Source: Ehretia macrophylla
Taxonomy: Eukaryota > Streptophyta > Magnoliopsida > Boraginales > Ehretiaceae
DNA: 64,000 bases
Direction: 5' to 3'
NCBI GenBank assembly: GCA_037974665.1
Contig: CM075765.1
Location: forward strand, 14,255,501 to 14,319,500
The notes beneath the pieces are model-generated. The model was given only the letters and a program-made list of their open reading frames with translations. It made no database searches and had not been told where the DNA came from. The position numbers and the translations under genes are program-made. Of the stretch, positions 60,642 through 64,000 are shown one piece after another. The stretch's first letter is position 1. Each line of letters starts with the position of its first letter.

Positions 60642-61285
60642 TTTAATATTTTAAGAGAACAACCACTATATCACATGTCAATAAATGAGCATTTCTACAA
60701 GAACAACCATATCATGCATGCCACATGTAAGCATTATAAGCATTTCAATTTTTTAAATGATTTTTACAGGTTATAATGTACCAAAAAATTATTAGATGTA
60801 GTTTTATCCAAATCATATTATTTTAAAAACACCATCATGCCACGTGTAAGCAAAAAACACATTTCCTACAAAATAAAAAATCTTAATTTTATCCAAAAAA
60901 TTAAATATTCAATTTGTATAGTAAAAACTAAATTTAAAAATCATAAATAAGTGGAAACAAATTTATTTAATATTCTAAAAGAACAACCACTATACCACAT
61001 GTTAGTAAATGAGCATTTCTACGGGAATGACAAAATCATACCACGTGTAAGCATTATAAGTATCTCAATTTTTTTAATAATTTTTACAAGTTATAATGTA
61101 CCATAAAATTATTAAATGCAGTTTTGTTCAAATGATATTATTTTAAAAAACACCATCATGCCACATGCAAGCAAAAAAGCACATTTCGTACAAAATAAAA
61201 AATTTTAATTCTATCAAAAAATTAAATATTCAATTCATATAGTAAAATTTAAATTTAAAATTTATATATAAGTGAAAAGAAAATT
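60642..61285. repeat. tandem duplication, unit about 320 bp
   Basis: Units at about 60642-60962 and 60965-61285, each running from TTTAATATT...AGAACAACCACTAT through CACCATCATGCCAC to TAAATATTCAATT...TAAGTG. Differences are scattered, so the duplication is not recent. Confidence 0.8.
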
Positions 61286-61286
61286 T

Positions 61287-61800
61287 CACCTTCATTTTTA
61301 AATAACAAAGTCTCTCTCATAAAATTAATTTTTTTGTCAATTAAAAACTTGATTAATTTAGATATTCAAATTATATAGTAAAAAACAAATTAAAAACTTA
61401 TAAATAAGTGCTAAAATTTCCACCTTCTATTTGATTTGAAATTTTAGGGAAACAATAAAGACCATTTGAGCAAAATTCCCTTTTTGTATTTACTATCTTG
61501 AATTTATAAGGGAAATTCCATTTTAGTATTTACCCACCTTCGTTTTTAAATAACAAAGCCTCTGTCATAAAGTTAATTTTTTCTTTAATTAAAAGCTTGA
61601 TTAATTTTGAATATTCAATTTGTATAGTAAAACTTAAATTAAAAAATTATAAATAAGTTAAAAAAAATTTCACCTTCTATTAGATTTGAAATTTTAGGGA
61701 AACCATAAAGACCATTTGCGCAAAATCTCCTTCCAGTATTTACTATCTTGAATTTATAATGGAAATTCTCTTTCAGTATTTACTATCTTGTGAATTTGTA
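61287..61800. repeat. tandem duplication, unit about 250 bp
   Basis: Units at about 61287-61540 and 61545-61800 share TTTTTAAATAACAAAG, GAAATTTTAGGGAAAC, ATAAAGACCATTTG and TATTTACTATCTTGAATTTATAA. The middle of this unit is also related to the end of the 320-bp unit (AATATTCAATT...TAGTAAAA). Confidence 0.75.
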
Positions 61801-62334
61801 ATGGAACAATCATTAGGCCACATGTCAGCAAACAGACATGTTTCTTACTGAAGGGAAAAAAAGGAAATGTTATTCACTTGTATATGCTAACGAGAACTGT
61901 AACGATTTTAGAAATTTTAGATTTGCCTTCGCTATCCTAATATTATCCTCTTTTATATGTAAAAATCTTTCGTAATATATCCTAACATTATCCTCTTTTG
62001 ATTAACAAAAATAAAAAATAAAAAAATTAACAATCATTATCCTCTTTTGTATTTAAAAATCTTACATAATGTGTCATGGCATTATCCTCGTATATATATT
62101 TTGAACACTTCATTAAGGTTGTCAACAACTTTATATATTTTGGATTTACCTTTACCATCCTAACATTATCCTCTTTTGTATTTTAAAATATATCCTAACA
62201 TCATCCCTTTTTGTATTTTGAAGCTTTTCATAATGTACCAAACACTAGGACTCTGATTGCTTTATATAAGGGCATTTTACATATTGATTTGTTGTAACTA
62301 AATATGTGTATGTACTTTTATATATATAAGTGGG
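61801..62334. other. no gene seen; short interspersed TATCCTAACATTATCCTCTT phrases
   Basis: The phrase CCTAACATTATCCTCTTTT or a close variant recurs about five times between 61935 and 62210 in a loose array. No coding frame. Confidence 0.5.
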
Positions 62335-63907
62335 TGATAAATCCATATTTTTAGTAATTTTAACCCATTGAATCATGTATATTGTATTATTATTTCAAGC
62401 TTAATTGTATATTTTACACAAATTTAGTGCAATATAGGTTCTGAAGAACAAATAGCAAAAATGACCATAAAAGCCAACACTTGAACGAGAAATTTAGCAC
62501 AATACTGAAGGAGGAAGGTAGAACGACCTTGACACGAGCAAATTGAGATTGAATTTGGCCAAACGGAGTGTGAAAATGGATTCAGAATACTGTAAAACCT
62601 TGAAGTAGCCTTGGTCAACTTTTTGGTCAAAGTCAAAGTCAACTTTTGGTCAAAGTCAAAGTCAATGGGTGAATAGTAAAATTCAAAGTCAATGCATGAA
62701 TAGTAAAGTCAACGTGTGAATAGTAACTTCGATGACGTCATGCTGACACAATGGTGACCTTGGCGCTGACATCGTGCTGACACAACACTGACTTTGGCGT
62801 TGACATCGTGCTGACACATTGATGACATCACTGTGTGAACAATATATGTAAATAGTGCCAGATTTCTTGTATAAATACTTCCTTCTTCATTTCATTTTGC
62901 TTGTACTATTTTTCTCTTCTTAGCTCAATTTCTCATACTCTAGTATTTGTGAAGTGAGTTTTGAGTGGTTTAATTATTATTCTTAGTTGTGTGAAAAGTT
63001 TTAATACCGAGGGGAGGGTCTAGTGAGCCATCAACATATCGAAATCATACCGGTCTATCGAAATCCGTTCAACACGATAAGTATTCTTTTATTTCAGTTT
63101 TCGTTATGATTTCTTGTACTTTAAAGTTTATCATGGCACACTAGACCCGAGATTCGGGATGGTACGTGTGAGGTTACTCTTGTACATATATTATGATTCA
63201 TATTAATTAAATTCTCGTATTTTTATTTCTAAGTATTCTTTGATTAATTATACATATACTTGTAGTTATGTTATATTTAATTGAAAGTATATATACGCCC
63301 GGTTTTGTAAACCAGTAGTAATACGAGACTACCTCGAATGGATTCTAGTTTGGTTGTACCGACACCTCCAGGTTACATAAGTGAAAGATTAATTGAGAGA
63401 TTAGATATCGTTAGGTTGTACCAACACATCCAGTCTTGTTAATTAATTAATCTTATCACTTACGTAATTAAAGGCTCATTTCAGTAGTGGGAGCTTGTAG
63501 CCCTATTTCTGAAGGACTTAACTTTTAATATGAATCAATAACTTTATACTTGCATATATCAAGCTATAACCACCCTGAATCATTAACCCTTTAGATTTTC
63601 AGTATTGAGTGATGTGATTCTTCAATTTAGTACATTTGATTAATTCACTTTTGGATCTAGTTACTACCGTATCTTTAGATATTTTATGGACATTTCTTGG
63701 ACTTAATCTACCGTATGTTTATACCTTTGGACTTTTAGACTTAATCAAACTTATCCGTGACAGAAGATAGTTAAACAATTCTAAATTAAGGACTTAACTT
63801 AACTTGATAACCCAATCTCCGTGGATCGGCCCTATACTCGCCACAGCTAGAGGTAATTCAAGGTAAACAATATTTTCAATCATTTAACCTTACTATTTTT
63901 TAGCGCA
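62335..63907 (+). mobile_element. 1.6-kb LTR-like repeat, right copy (E-right)
   Basis: TGATAAATCCATATTT...TTTTTTAGCGCA, matching 3324-4925 in opposite orientation over its full length. It contains a degenerate array of GTCAAAGTCAACTTTTGGTC and GAATAGTAAAGTCAA units (62615-62730) corresponding to the array in the left copy. The match continues for AAAC past 63907 and then ends. Confidence 0.65.
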
Positions 63908-63924
63908 AAACGATGTGCCAAATT

Positions 63925-64000
63925 TTGATTTTTCCGTAGCCTATCCATGGCAATTGGCTACGGATGGGCTATGGATTTCATTTTTCCGTAGCCCATCCGT
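63925..64000. repeat. inverted-repeat sequence at window edge, incomplete
   Basis: TTTTTCCGTAGCCTATCCAT and, further on, TTTTTCCGTAGCCCATCCGT, with CTACGGATGGGCTATGG between them as a near reverse complement. It looks like the end of another repeat that continues beyond the window. Confidence 0.5.

Overview
This is plant nuclear DNA, most likely from a eudicot with a repeat-rich genome. The signs are AT-rich intergenic DNA, several generations of Ty1/copia and Ty3 LTR retrotransposons, LINE fragments, Mutator-like foldback elements, a pogo/Emigrant-type MITE, and genes with GT-AG introns. The species cannot be named from the sequence. I see no gene that is clearly intact and expressed.

The notable part is 29.9-52.7 kb. 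It holds two RNase T2 genes of the S-RNase type, each with three exons: RN1 at 33423-34595 (+) and RN2 at 48960-49956 (-). It also holds two S-locus F-box (SLF/SFB)-type genes, SLF1 at 30730-31866 (+) and SLF2 at 39268-40461 (-), plus at least one SLF 5' flank whose coding part is gone (about 51.69-52.72 kb). An S-RNase together with linked F-box genes is the gene content of a gametophytic self-incompatibility locus. Every member is damaged: RN1 has one in-frame stop after the signal peptide; RN2 has frameshifts and a deletion; SLF1 has lost its start and most of its F-box but is otherwise open; SLF2 has a frameshift, two stops and a patchy internal copy; the third SLF is cut off after four codons. 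SLF1 and SLF2 lie in two inverted arms (about 29.88-32.06 and 39.06-41.48 kb) that flank RN1. I read this as a decayed, rearranged S-locus haplotype or an S-locus-derived duplicate.

From 0 to 29 kb the window is almost entirely transposon. A Ty3 Athila-like pol fragment (minus strand, about 1.66-3.32 kb) is fused to a 1.6-kb LTR-like repeat (3324-4925) that truncates the 5' LTR of copia-1 (4926-28166). Copia-1 is split by copia-2 (6559-26276, 5-bp target duplication GTAAA). Copia-2 is in turn split by three TG...CA elements that look like large solo LTRs (9827-14411, 16675-19953, 21601-24077) and by an Emigrant-like MITE (15830-16453). A fourth member of the solo-LTR family lies at 56577-60030, and the 1.6-kb LTR-like repeat recurs in opposite orientation at 62335-63907.

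Between and after the S-type genes are two LINE fragments, other LTR fragments, foldback elements (43.88-44.93, 50.40-51.55 and 53.79-54.97 kb), tRNA-like SINE remnants, microsatellites, and a tandemly duplicated AT-rich block (60.64-61.80 kb). Alignments were made by eye, so boundaries without a target-site duplication are approximate.
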